Assembly: GCA_023387335.1 (NCBI GenBank) | Contig: JAEWIF010000068.1 | Coordinates: forward strand, 45,963 to 109,962 | DNA: 64,000 nucleotides | Reading direction: 5' to 3' | DNA from: Pseudomonadota bacterium | GTDB taxonomy: Bacteria; Pseudomonadota; Gammaproteobacteria; Burkholderiales; Burkholderiaceae_C | Shown here: positions 34,811-43,073 of the stretch, piece by piece | Numbering within the stretch: the stretch's first letter is position 1 | Layout of the letters: each line of letters starts with the position of its first letter | Notes under the pieces: model-generated | The model's database searches: none | Told to the model about the DNA's origin: nothing | Seen by the model: the letters and a program-made list of their open reading frames with translations, nothing else | Program-made: the position numbers and the translations under genes

Positions 34811-36829
34811 CTAGGGCCGCAGCGGCGCCCCTTCCAGCTGCGGCGCCGGCGGCAGTCCCGTCGCCTGCAGGATTTCCTGCTCCGACAAGGTCTCGCGCTG
34901 CAGCAGCGCGGACACCAGGCCGTCGAGCGCGCTGCGGTGCTTGCGCAGCAGCGCCTTCGCCTCCTCGTGGCAGCCGTGGATGATGCCCTGCACCTCGGCG
35001 TCGATCAGCGCCGCGGTCTGCTCGCTGAACGGCTTGTCGCCGCCGAAGCCGCCGCCCGTGCCGAGGAAGCGGTTCTCGCGCGGCGCGAGCTGCACCATGC
35101 CCACCGCCTCGCTCATGCCCCAGCGCGTGACCATGTTGCGCGCCATCTGCGTGGCCTGTTCGATGTCGTTCTCGGCGCCGGTGGTCTTGGTGCCGTACAC
35201 CACTTCCTCCGCCGCGCGGCCGCCCAGCATGCCGATGATGCGGGCGCGCAGGTATGCCTCGGGGTAGTTGTAGCGGTCGGTCTGCGGCCGCTGGTAGGTG
35301 ACGCCCAGCGCCTGCCCGCGCGGCACGATGCTCACGCGGTGCACCGGGTCCGCGCCCGCCACCACCAGGCCCAGGATGGCGTGGCCGCTCTCGTGATAGG
35401 CGATGCGCTCGCGGTCCTGGTCGGTCAGCAGCAGCGGCCGCTCGGGCCCCAGCACGATCTTCTCCAGCGCGTCGAGGAAGTCCTTGTGCGCGACTGCTTC
35501 CTCGTTGCGGCGCGCGGCCAGCAGCGCGGCCTCGTTCACCAGGTTCTTCAGGTCCGCGCCCGAGAAGCCCGGCGTGGCCTGCGCCAGTTCCTCCAGGTGC
35601 ACGTCGGCCGCCAGCGGCGTCTTGCGCACGTGCACGCGCAGGATGGCCTCGCGGCCGGCCTTGTCGGGCAGGTTCACCACCACGCGGCGGTCGAAGCGGC
35701 CCGGCCGCAGCAGCGCGCGGTCCAGCACGTCGGGCGTGTTGGTGGCGGCCAGCACGATGATCCCCTCGCGGCCGGAAAAGCCGTCCATCTCGGTGAGGAT
35801 CTGCTGCAGCGTCTGCTCCTGCTCGCTGTGGCCGCCACCCATCACCAGGCCGCCGCGCGCGCGGCCGATGGCGTCGATCTCGTCGATGAAGATGATGGCC
35901 GGTGCGCTCTCGCGCGCCTGCTTGAACAGGTCGCGAACGCGCGCCGCGCCGACGCCGACGATCATCTCCACGAACTCGGCCGCGCTCATCGAGAAGAACG
36001 GCACGCCCGCTTCGCCCGCCACCGCCTTGGCCAGCAGCGTCTTGCCGGTGCCGGGCGAGCCGATCAGCAGCACGCCCTTGGGCGCGGTGCCGCCCAGGCG
36101 CGTGTACTTGTCCGGGGCCTTCAGGAAATCGACGATCTCCACCAGTTCGGCCTCGGCCTCGTCGATGCCGGCCACGTCGTTGAAGGTGATGCGGTTGGCC
36201 GGGTCGGCGGCGTCGTAGCGCTTGGCCTTGCTGCGCCCCATCCCGAACATGCCGCCGCCCATGCCGCCGCCGGCGGCGCCCGAGGCGCGCCGGTACATCC
36301 ACACGTAGAAGCCGATGATCAGCAGCGCGGGACCGAAGTAGAGGATCGTCGACCAGAACCCGCCCTGCTGGATCGGCACCGCGCTGATCTCCACGTTGTG
36401 CTCGATCAGGAAGTCCTCGAGGTCGCGCGCGTGGAAGGCCGGCAGCTCGGTGGTGAAGTAGGCCGACGTCTTGGGCGGCGGCAGCAGCCGGCGGTCCAGC
36501 GCGGTCGGCCGCGGCGGCTGCCCGACCTTCTTGACCTCCTCGGGGGTCGGCCAGGTCACCGCCTGGCGGAACCGCCCCTCGATCGTGTTGCCGCGGCTGT
36601 AGAGCGCCGACACGTTGCCTGCCGACACCTGCTGGCGGAACTCGGTGTAGGGCACGGTGACCGGCTGCTCGCCCGGGAACAGGAAGCGGATCAGCAGGTA
36701 GTTGGCCAGGAAGATCAGCGCGAAGAGCGCGAGCGACTTGCGCGGCGGCATCCGCCCGAGCGGCCGCACGCCGGGCGGGATCCTGGGCTTCGTCGGGCTC
36801 TGCGACGGCTGCTGCGGGGAACCGTTCAT
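34811..36829 (-). CDS. ftsH: FtsH-type ATP-dependent zinc metalloprotease, atypical paralogue
   Basis: 672 residues, membrane-anchored AAA+ protease. Two membrane helices (about 32-52 and 160-179) flank a periplasmic domain. Walker A GSPGTGKT (257-264), Walker B IIFIDEID, arginine-finger region LRPGRFDR, and zinc site HESGH (479-483) with GAENDIEQAT are intact. The pore loop reads FVEMIVGVG, with Ile290 where FtsH has Phe (MFVGVG). The N-terminus is Pro-rich and a Gly/Met-rich linker (184-198) follows the second helix. The usual ftsH neighbours (rlmE, folP) are absent, so this is probably a second copy. It is 3 bases from the convergent amidase gene. Confidence 0.92.
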   Translation of the reverse strand: MNGSPQQPSQSPTKPRIPPGVRPLGRMPPRKSLALFALIFLANYLLIRFLFPGEQPVTVPYTEFRQQVSAGNVSALYSRGNTIEGRFRQAVTWPTPEEVKKVGQPPRPTALDRRLLPPPKTSAYFTTELPAFHARDLEDFLIEHNVEISAVPIQQGGFWSTILYFGPALLIIGFYVWMYRRASGAAGGGMGGGMFGMGRSKAKRYDAADPANRITFNDVAGIDEAEAELVEIVDFLKAPDKYTRLGGTAPKGVLLIGSPGTGKTLLAKAVAGEAGVPFFSMSAAEFVEMIVGVGAARVRDLFKQARESAPAIIFIDEIDAIGRARGGLVMGGGHSEQEQTLQQILTEMDGFSGREGIIVLAATNTPDVLDRALLRPGRFDRRVVVNLPDKAGREAILRVHVRKTPLAADVHLEELAQATPGFSGADLKNLVNEAALLAARRNEEAVAHKDFLDALEKIVLGPERPLLLTDQDRERIAYHESGHAILGLVVAGADPVHRVSIVPRGQALGVTYQRPQTDRYNYPEAYLRARIIGMLGGRAAEEVVYGTKTTGAENDIEQATQMARNMVTRWGMSEAVGMVQLAPRENRFLGTGGGFGGDKPFSEQTAALIDAEVQGIIHGCHEEAKALLRKHRSALDGLVSALLQRETLSEQEILQATGLPPAPQLEGAPLRP

Positions 36830-36864
36830 GCCGCCATCTTGCGCAAGCCGGTCGCGGCTGAGCG

Positions 36865-37017
36865 TCAGCCGGGGGCGCGAAATGCGGGCGGGGCGGCCCG
36901 CGTGTGGCCGGCGGGGAACTCATCCGCCGCCCACGCATGCACGAGCATCCCCACCGCGGCGGCGAGGCCCGCCGCCGACAGCGCGATCCACGTCAGCATC
37001 AACAGCTGCAGCGTCAC
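36865..37017 (-). CDS. Tiny membrane ORF coupled to the methyltransferase gene
   Basis: A 50-codon frame starting GTG at 37017 inside the methyltransferase stop (GTGA overlap). Product: a hydrophobic helix LLMLTWIALSAAGLAAAVGM followed by LVHAWAADEF and a short Pro/Ala tail. The stop/start overlap and a single membrane span make it a plausible real small protein, but I know of no family. It ends 35 bases before the ftsH start. Confidence 0.45.
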   Translation of the reverse strand: MTLQLLMLTWIALSAAGLAAAVGMLVHAWAADEFPAGHTRAAPPAFRAPG

Positions 37018-38099
37018 CGCCGGACCTCGAACACCAGGTTGAAAGGCGTACGCGCCGCTTCGCGGAAGTGCGTGAAGCCGGCGCGGCGGAACACGTCCCG
37101 CAGCCGCGCCGGCCCGGCCTGCGCGCCCAGCACCATCGCGCCGCCTTCGCTGATCGCGTGCGCGCAGCAGATCAGGGCCGACGCGCTGTAGAAGAGGCGC
37201 CCCACGGTGCCGGCGTTGTCCTCGACGCGGTCGTTCGCGAACGGCTCGACCAGCATCACCGTGCCGCCCGGCGCCAGCGTCTTCGCGGCATGGCGCGCGG
37301 CCGCGACCGGATCGCCCAGGTCGTGCAGCACGTCGAAGAAGCAGATCAGGCCGTACTGACCGTCGGGGTAGTCTGTGGCACAGGCGAGGTCGAATCGAAC
37401 GCGGTCGCGCAGCCCGGCGCGGTGGGCCAGCGAGCCCGCCTCGGCGATCGACGCGGCATGCGTGTCGAAGCCGTGGAAGCGCGATGCGGGGAAGGCCTGC
37501 GCCATCAGCAGCGTCGAATGCCCGTGGCCGCAGCCCACGTCGGCCACGGCGATGCCCGCGGCCAGCTGCTCGACCACGCCGTCCAGCGCCGGCAGCCATT
37601 GCGGCACCAGGCTCGCCTTGTAGCCGTTGCGATAGAACGCGGCGGAGCCGCACGACATGCGCTCGTGGTGCTCGCCCCAGGCCACGCCGCGCCCGGTGCG
37701 GAAGGCTTCCAGGCTCCTGCCTTCGTCGAACCACATCGAGGCCGGCACGTTCCAGGCGTGCGGGATGAAGAAGGGGCTGTCCTCGTCGGCCAGCACCGCG
37801 GCCTGCGCGGGCGAGAGCTCGTAGGTGTCGCTCACCGCGTGGTAGCCGACGTAGCCGGCGGCAGCCTGCGAGTTCAGCCATTCGCGCACGTAGCGCTCGG
37901 CGCAGCCCGAGCGCGCCGCCACTTCGCGCGCGCTGAGCGGGCCGGCGCCGGCCAGCGCCTTGTAGAGGCCGAGCTTGCTGCCCAGGCTGACCATCACGCC
38001 GGTGTAGCCGGCGGCGATGTCGTCGATGCTCTTCAGGGCGAAGGCCATCAGCGCTTCCTGGCCGGTCGGGCTGGTGGTGGAGGAGGTCGAAGCGTCCAT
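37014..38099 (-). CDS. Class I SAM-dependent methyltransferase with winged-helix N-domain
   Basis: 361 residues. The N-terminal 100 residues form a winged-helix dimerisation domain (GLYKALAGAGPLSAREVAAR, CAERYVREWLNSQAAAGYVG). The catalytic domain has motif I VADVGCGHGHSTLL, GFDTHAASI, and YGLICFFDVLHDLGDPV with GGTVMLVEPFA. This matches the Rv2258c-like/O-methyltransferase-type group, substrate unknown. AAAGGA precedes the ATG. It diverges from a GlxA-type regulator across 119 bases, so that regulator may control it. A tiny membrane ORF overlaps its stop. Confidence 0.88.
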   Translation of the reverse strand: MDASTSSTTSPTGQEALMAFALKSIDDIAAGYTGVMVSLGSKLGLYKALAGAGPLSAREVAARSGCAERYVREWLNSQAAAGYVGYHAVSDTYELSPAQAAVLADEDSPFFIPHAWNVPASMWFDEGRSLEAFRTGRGVAWGEHHERMSCGSAAFYRNGYKASLVPQWLPALDGVVEQLAAGIAVADVGCGHGHSTLLMAQAFPASRFHGFDTHAASIAEAGSLAHRAGLRDRVRFDLACATDYPDGQYGLICFFDVLHDLGDPVAAARHAAKTLAPGGTVMLVEPFANDRVEDNAGTVGRLFYSASALICCAHAISEGGAMVLGAQAGPARLRDVFRRAGFTHFREAARTPFNLVFEVRR

Positions 38100-38218
38100 G
38101 GCGGTGTCCTTTCGGGGTCGGTGGGAAGGTGCCCCGATGGTTCCGGCGGAGGCCCGTCGGCGACAGGGGCGGAATCGCCCGGGAACGGTCGCTTCGTGCC
38201 ATCCTTGCCCGCACCGCC

Positions 38219-39247
38219 ATGGCCTCATCCGTTCGCGCTCCGGCTGCCGGCTCGCTGCACGTGAGCCTGCTGGCGCTGCCCGAGGCGTCGGTCTCCACGC
38301 TGGCCGGCATCTTCGACGTGCTGCACGGGCCCGCGCTGCTGGGCATGGGCGCGCCGGATGCGCCGCCCTTCCGCGTCGACGTGGTCGGCGAGGCCCCGGG
38401 CCCGATGGCGCTGGCCAGCGGCGTGCCTTTCGAGGTGCGCCGCGCGGTCGAAGGCGTGGAGGCCACCGACATCGTGATCGTTCCTTCGGTCGTGCTGCCG
38501 CCCGAAGGCTGGCGCGTCGGCCGCTACCCGCGCCTGGTGGACTGGCTGCGGCGGATGCACGAGGGCGGCGCGATCCTGTGCTCGGCCTGCTCGGGCATCT
38601 TCCTGCTGGCCGAGACGGGCCTGTTCGACGGCAAGGACGCGACGGTGCACTTCTGGTACGCGAGCACCTTCCAGGCGCTGTACCCGCGCGTGACCATCCA
38701 CCCCGAGCGCGTGCTGGTGATCTCCGGGCTGCGCGAGGAACTGGTGTGCTCCGGCGCATCGACCACCTGGCACGACCTGGTGCTCTACCTGATGGCGCGG
38801 CATGCGGGCGCGACGGTCGCGCAGGAGGTCGCTCGCATGTTCGCGCTGCAATGGCACCAGGACGGCCTCGCGCCCTTCATCGTGTTCGAAGGTAAAAGCG
38901 ACCACGGCGACGGCGAGATCCGGAGCGCGCAGCAGTGGCTGTCGTCGCACTTCTCGGTGGCGCATCCGGTGGAGGAAATGATCAAGCGGTCGAAGCTCGC
39001 CGAGCGCACCTTCAAGCGGCGCTTTTCCGCCGCCACAGGCCTTACGCCCATCGCCTACGTGCAGCGGCTGCGCATCGAGGACGCCAAGCGGCGGCTGGAA
39101 CGCACCGAGGCGCCGGTGGACGAGATCAGCTGGCGCGTGGGCTACGAGGACCCGGCGTTCTTCCGGAGGTTGTTCCGGCGCACGACGGGGATGGCGCCGG
39201 GGGCTTATCGCAAGCGGTTCCGCATTCCCGAGTTCGCGCGCGCCTGA
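38219..39247 (+). CDS. GlxA family transcriptional regulator (DJ-1/PfpI + AraC HTH)
   Basis: 342 residues. An N-terminal DJ-1/PfpI-like domain (about 14-200) includes ILCSACSGIFLLAETGLFDG and the segment HFWYASTFQALYPRVTIHPE. The C-terminal AraC DNA-binding domain (about 235-335) shows EMIKRSKLAERTFKRRFSAA and SWRVGYEDPAFFRRLFRRTT. The nucleophile-elbow Cys is kept, but these regulators are not known enzymes. The ATG at 38219 is the only one that matches the domain start. It is divergent from the methyltransferase gene, its most likely target, while gdhA downstream has its own leader. Confidence 0.9.
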   Translation: MASSVRAPAAGSLHVSLLALPEASVSTLAGIFDVLHGPALLGMGAPDAPPFRVDVVGEAPGPMALASGVPFEVRRAVEGVEATDIVIVPSVVLPPEGWRVGRYPRLVDWLRRMHEGGAILCSACSGIFLLAETGLFDGKDATVHFWYASTFQALYPRVTIHPERVLVISGLREELVCSGASTTWHDLVLYLMARHAGATVAQEVARMFALQWHQDGLAPFIVFEGKSDHGDGEIRSAQQWLSSHFSVAHPVEEMIKRSKLAERTFKRRFSAATGLTPIAYVQRLRIEDAKRRLERTEAPVDEISWRVGYEDPAFFRRLFRRTTGMAPGAYRKRFRIPEFARA

Positions 39248-39305
39248 GGTGCACCCCCATGGTGCGGGAGGGCAAAATCGTGGGTTTTCCGCCGGAGCCC
39301 ATCGA

Positions 39306-40649
39306 GTGAAATACCAGAGCGCGCACGACTTCCTGGCCCACGTGGCCGACCGCAACCCCGGCCAGCCCGAGTACCTGCAGGCCGTGGGCGAGGTGATGGA
39401 GAGCCTGTGGCCCTTCATCGGCCGCCATCCGAAATATTCCGAGCACGGCCTGCTGGACCGGCTGGTCGAGCCCGAGCGCTTGATCCAGTTCCGCGTGAGC
39501 TGGATCGACGACAAGGGCGATGTGCACGTCAACCGCGGCTATCGCATCCAGCACAGCTCCGCCATCGGCCCGTACAAGGGCGGCCTGCGGTTCCATCCCT
39601 CGGTGAACGCTTCGATCCTGAAGTTCCTCGCCTTCGAGCAGACCTTGAAGAATGCCCTCACCACGCTGCCCATGGGCGGCGGCAAGGGCGGCAGCGACTT
39701 CGATCCCAAGGGCCGCAGCCCCGGCGAGGTGATGCGCTTCTGCCAGGCCTTCGTCAGCGAGCTGTTCCGCCACGTGGGCGCCGACACCGACGTGCCCGCG
39801 GGCGACATCGGCGTGGGCGGCCGCGAGGTCGGCTTCATGGCCGGCATGATGAAGAAGCTGACCAACCGCGCCGACTGCGTGTTCACCGGCAAGGGCCTGT
39901 CGTTCGGCGGCTCGCTGATCCGGCCCGAGGCCACGGGCTACGGCACCGTGTACTTCGCGCAGGAGATGCTGCAGCGCTCCGGCCGCAGCCTCGCGGGTCT
40001 GCGCGTGAGCGTCTCCGGCTCCGGCAACGTGGCGCAGTACGCGGTGGAGAAGGCGATGGCGCTGGGCGCCAAGGTCGTGACCGTGTCGGACTCCAGCGGC
40101 ACCGTCATCGACGAGGACGGCTTCACGCCGGCCAAGCTGGCCGAGCTGATGGAGGTGAAGAACCATCTCTACGGCCGCGTGAGCGAGTACGCCGAGCGCA
40201 CGAAGAGCCGCTTCCACGCGGGCACCCGGCCCTGGGGCGTGAAGGTGGACGTGGCGCTGCCCTGCGCCACCCAGAACGAGCTGGACGAGAACGATGCGCG
40301 CACCCTGGTGAAGAACGGCGTGCTGTGCGTGGCCGAGGGCGCCAACATGCCCTCGACGCTGGGCGCGATCAAGGTGTTCGAGGAGGCCCGCGTGCTGTAC
40401 GCGCCGGGCAAGGCGAGCAACGCGGGCGGCGTGGCGACGTCGGGCCTGGAGATGAGCCAGAACGCGATGCGCCTGTCGTGGCCGCGCGAGGAGGTCGATG
40501 CGCGCCTGCTGGACATCATGCGCGGCATCCACGCGGCATGCGTGCAGCACGGCCGGCGCGAGGACGGCACGGTCAGCTACGTGGACGGCGCCAACATCGC
40601 CGGCTTCGTGAAGGTGGCCGACGCGATGCTGGCGCAAGGCGTGGTCTGA
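39306..40649 (+). CDS. gdhA: NADP-specific glutamate dehydrogenase
   Basis: 447 residues, exactly the length of E. coli GdhA. It aminates 2-oxoglutarate to glutamate. Seen: GLRFHPSVNASILKFLAFEQ, catalytic Lys127 in PMGGGKGGSDFDPKG, PAGDIGVGGREVGFM, TGKGLSFGGSLIRPEATGYG, Rossmann SGSGNVAQYAVEKA and the C-terminal VDGANIAGFVKVADAM. The start is GTG at 39306, with GGAG 9 bases upstream; it gives MKYQSAHDFLAHVADRNP, the usual start. Upstream ATG codons in frame would add a non-conserved His/Gly-rich extension overlapping the regulator's 3' region. Confidence 0.97.
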   Translation: MKYQSAHDFLAHVADRNPGQPEYLQAVGEVMESLWPFIGRHPKYSEHGLLDRLVEPERLIQFRVSWIDDKGDVHVNRGYRIQHSSAIGPYKGGLRFHPSVNASILKFLAFEQTLKNALTTLPMGGGKGGSDFDPKGRSPGEVMRFCQAFVSELFRHVGADTDVPAGDIGVGGREVGFMAGMMKKLTNRADCVFTGKGLSFGGSLIRPEATGYGTVYFAQEMLQRSGRSLAGLRVSVSGSGNVAQYAVEKAMALGAKVVTVSDSSGTVIDEDGFTPAKLAELMEVKNHLYGRVSEYAERTKSRFHAGTRPWGVKVDVALPCATQNELDENDARTLVKNGVLCVAEGANMPSTLGAIKVFEEARVLYAPGKASNAGGVATSGLEMSQNAMRLSWPREEVDARLLDIMRGIHAACVQHGRREDGTVSYVDGANIAGFVKVADAMLAQGVV

Positions 40650-40753
40650 GGCCTTTACGGCCGAGCTGCCCATAGCTCTTTCGAGTGGAGTCCCCTAAGG
40701 CTGAGCTGTCCTGCCTATCGTTGGAAACCGAATGGCTCAGCCAGGAGGTCGAC

Positions 40754-41302
40754 ATGGTTTCCGCTACGCAGATCGCCAGCCAGATCCCACCGGAGTTCCA
40801 GGGCGAGGCGCTTCGCCGCATAGAGGTCTTGCGCGGCCTCGTGGTCGAAGGGGAGCGCCTCGCGCTCCATGAGGCGCGCATCTGCGGGCCCCGGCTGCGG
40901 GCCGCGGCGCGGTGGCGCTGCTTCTCCGGGGTGATGCTGGTGATGGGGCTGCTGGCCTTCCTGCAGGACTTCTTCATCGACGCCAACGCGCTGGCCTACG
41001 GCGCGCTCCTGGTCGGCCTGGGCGGCCACTTCATCGCCGAGCAGCGGCAGGACGAGCTGATGGCCCTGCGCGACCGCCTGTTCCAGCAGGAGAAGCAGGC
41101 CCTGTGCTCGCAGTGGGAGCACCTCGGCATCACCGAGCCCGCGATCGCGCGGATCGCGGCCTACGTGCCGGAAGCGCGCACCGCGTACGGCTGGCCGGGC
41201 GGCGACGCGACGGTGCAGGCCTTCATCGATCAGGCCGAAGCCTGCGTGGTGGACGGGCTGCGCAGCAGCGCCAGTTCCCAGGCGACCTTGGGCGCCGCGT
41301 AG
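40754..41302 (+). CDS. Hypothetical protein with two membrane segments
   Basis: 182 residues. An ATG at 40754 is preceded by AGGAGG at ideal spacing. Residues about 1-45 are helical and charged (GEALRRIEVLRGLVVEGERL), then come two hydrophobic helices (FSGVMLVMGLLAFLQDFF and ANALAYGALLVGLGGHFI) and a charged C-terminal part (EQRQDELMALRDRLFQQEKQ). No family recognised. Its last 73 bases overlap a convergent methyltransferase gene. An inverted repeat GGCTGAGC (40699-40706) / GCTCAGCC (40735-40742) lies upstream and may be regulatory. Confidence 0.6.
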   Translation: MVSATQIASQIPPEFQGEALRRIEVLRGLVVEGERLALHEARICGPRLRAAARWRCFSGVMLVMGLLAFLQDFFIDANALAYGALLVGLGGHFIAEQRQDELMALRDRLFQQEKQALCSQWEHLGITEPAIARIAAYVPEARTAYGWPGGDATVQAFIDQAEACVVDGLRSSASSQATLGAA

Positions 41303-41847
41303 CGCGCGATCGTGGTCTCGCGGCAGGACAGCCAGGTCCACGCGTCGCGCGCGAACAGCCGCTCCAGGTCGGGCTGGTCGAAGAAGCGCTTGTCCTCGCT
41401 GTAGGTGCCGTGCACGCGGCGCAGGCCCGGCTCGACCTCGACGCCGTCGTGCGCGCCGTGGTGCACGTCGCGCACGGAGTTGGCGCGGAACAGCAGCAGG
41501 CCGCCGGGCTTCAGGCAGCGGTGCACCTCGGCGACCGCGCGCCCGGTGGTGGCCCAGTCGAAGTAGTGCAGGCAGAGGCTGGCGATGACCACGCCGAACG
41601 CACCGTCGGTGAAGGGCAGCGGGCGGCGCAGGTCGAACTGGAGCAATCGCGCCCCGGGCGCCCCGCCCGCGCAATACCGCAGCGCGGGCATCTCGATGTC
41701 GCCGGCGACGACGTCGAACCCCTGCTCGCACAACCAGGCGGTGTCGCCGCCGACGTCGCAGCCGAGTTCGAGCAGCGGCTCGTCGCCCACGGCCGCACGC
41801 ATGCGGGGAAGCCAGGGCTCCATCCAGCGGTCATTGCGAGCGGTCAT
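41230..41847 (-). CDS. Class I SAM-dependent methyltransferase (type 11)
   Basis: 205 residues: motif I LLELGCDVGGDTAWLCEQG, VVAGDIEMPALRYCAGG, FGVVIASLCLHYFDWATTG and the strand HRCLKPGGLLLFRANS. The Gly-rich loop has Cys-Asp-Val in place of the common GTG, but Gly and Asp needed for SAM are kept. The ATG at 41847 is chosen because translation starts MTARNDRWMEPWLPRMRA, and CATCAT ends 6 bases upstream with no ribosome binding site. Its C-terminal 24 codons overlap the convergent hypothetical gene, an unusually long overlap. Substrate unknown. Confidence 0.8.
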   Translation of the reverse strand: MTARNDRWMEPWLPRMRAAVGDEPLLELGCDVGGDTAWLCEQGFDVVAGDIEMPALRYCAGGAPGARLLQFDLRRPLPFTDGAFGVVIASLCLHYFDWATTGRAVAEVHRCLKPGGLLLFRANSVRDVHHGAHDGVEVEPGLRRVHGTYSEDKRFFDQPDLERLFARDAWTWLSCRETTIARYAAPKVAWELALLRSPSTTQASA

Positions 41848-41868
41848 CTTTCGATGATGCACGCAAAT

Positions 41869-41893
41869 GCGCCCGCGGCTCAGCCGCGGGCGC
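41869..41893 (-). terminator. GC-rich hairpin between secreted-protein gene and methyltransferase
   Basis: Perfect 11-bp stem GCGCCCGCGGC / GCCGCGGGCGC with a TCA loop, 31 bases after the stop of the secreted-protein gene. In that direction GCATTTGCG follows, so the T run is poor, but the stem is very strong. Confidence 0.6.
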
Positions 41894-41923
41894 TTCACTC
41901 AATCAGCCAGCGATTGCGGACGC

Positions 41924-42397
41924 TCAGCGCTGGGTCTGCTTGCGCTGCCAGTTGGCGTAGGCGTCGTCCATGCGCGCCTGGCGGTCGTGGTCGCCGCCCG
42001 ACATGCCGGCGGGAGCCGGGCCGGCGCCCATGGCGGTGGTCGACGAGGACACGCCCGGCGTGCCGGTCTCGCCGCTGGAGCCGCGGTTGGCCTGCTGCGT
42101 CTGGTTCGGGCCCGGAGGCAGCCTGCGCTCGATGGCCGCACCGGCGCTGCGCATGGCATCGGCACCCTTGTGGGCCGCGCTGCCGGTCACGGCGGCGGCC
42201 TTCTTGGCACCGCGCTTGGTGGCATCGCCCACGCGCTCGGCGCCGCGCTTGGTCTTTTCGGTCATGGTCGGCTCGTCGGCCTTCTTCTGGACCTTGGCGG
42301 GACGGTCGTCCGTGCGCTTGTACGTGTCCTGGCTCTGGGCCATGGCGGTGCCGCCGAAGGCGAGGGCGGCGGCGATGAGGATGGGGGAAAACTTCAT
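41924..42397 (-). CDS. Secreted low-complexity hypothetical protein
   Basis: 157 residues with Sec signal MKFSPILIAAALAFGGTAMA and mature start QSQDTYKRTDDRPAKVQKK. The middle is Lys/Ala-rich and helical (TEKTKRGAERVGDATKRGAK, KAAAVTGSAAHKGADAMRSA), the end rich in Gly, Ser, Thr and Pro. Similar helical Lys/Ala segments occur in periplasmic stress and YtxH/late-embryogenesis-like proteins, but I do not assign a family. GGAGATCGCC precedes the ATG at 42397, which is preferred over an in-frame codon 8 residues upstream. A strong hairpin follows the gene. Confidence 0.75.
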   Translation of the reverse strand: MKFSPILIAAALAFGGTAMAQSQDTYKRTDDRPAKVQKKADEPTMTEKTKRGAERVGDATKRGAKKAAAVTGSAAHKGADAMRSAGAAIERRLPPGPNQTQQANRGSSGETGTPGVSSSTTAMGAGPAPAGMSGGDHDRQARMDDAYANWQRKQTQR

Positions 42398-42503
42398 GGC
42401 GATCTCCTGCATGGATTGCATTCGGATGCCCTGATCAGAACCGCCAGCGCGTCCTTGCCGCGTCAGAACCGGTTGTAGTCGCGTGTGCGTCGGAACCGCA
42501 TGT

Positions 42504-42968
42504 TCACGCGGGCAGAGGCAGCGCCGTCTTGTAGCGCACCTGCTTGAGCGCGAAGCTCGACCGGATCTTCTCGATGCCGTGGATGGGCGTCAGCTGGTTG
42601 AGGATGAAGCGCTCCAGGGCCGCGATGTCCGCCACCGCCACGCGGATCAGGTAGTCGCTGTCGCCGGTCATCAGGTAGCACTCCATCACCTCGTCGTGCT
42701 CGGCGATGCGGCGCTCGAACTCGGCCAGGGATTCGCGCGACTGCTCCTTCAGGCTGATGCTGATGAACACGTTCAGGCCCAGGCCCACGGCCTTCGGATC
42801 GGCCAGCGCCACGTACTGCCGGATCACGCCCGCGGCCTCCAGCGCCTTGACCCGCGCCAGGCAGGGCGAGGGCGACAGGTGGACCCGCCGCGCCAGTTCC
42901 ACGTTGGTGAGCGAGCCGTCCTGCTGCAGCTGGGCCAGGATCCGCAGGTCGACGGCGTCGAGTTGCAT
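42504..42968 (-). CDS. Lrp/AsnC family transcriptional regulator
   Basis: 154 residues. N-terminal HTH (LDAVDLRILAQLQQDGSLTN, VELARRVHLSPSPCLARVKAL) and C-terminal RAM/ligand domain (FISISLKEQSRESLAEFERR, VMECYLMTGDSDYLIRVAVA). Proteins of this type sense amino acids. It is divergent from the AceE-type gene, with 105 bases between starts, the usual layout of a specific regulator and its target. In Pseudomonas the methionine-catabolic mdeR (Lrp type) has a similar relation to an AceE-like dehydrogenase. Confidence 0.93.
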   Translation of the reverse strand: MQLDAVDLRILAQLQQDGSLTNVELARRVHLSPSPCLARVKALEAAGVIRQYVALADPKAVGLGLNVFISISLKEQSRESLAEFERRIAEHDEVMECYLMTGDSDYLIRVAVADIAALERFILNQLTPIHGIEKIRSSFALKQVRYKTALPLPA

Positions 42969-43060
42969 GTTGTGCCGTGAATGTGAGTTGCGCCGGAATT
43001 TTATGCCGCAGAGCTCATCGACATGCCGATTTTTGACACCTCATTCGGCCGCGGTCGGCC

Positions 43061-43066
43061 TACAGT
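43061..43066 (+). promoter_or_regulatory. Candidate -10 TACAGT before the AceE-type gene
   Basis: TACAGT ends 7 bases before the ATG at 43074 and there is no Shine-Dalgarno. TTGACA is found at 43033-43038, but the 22-base spacer is long, so activation (for example by the divergent Lrp protein) would be needed. Confidence 0.4.
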
Positions 43067-43073
43067 GGCCCGC

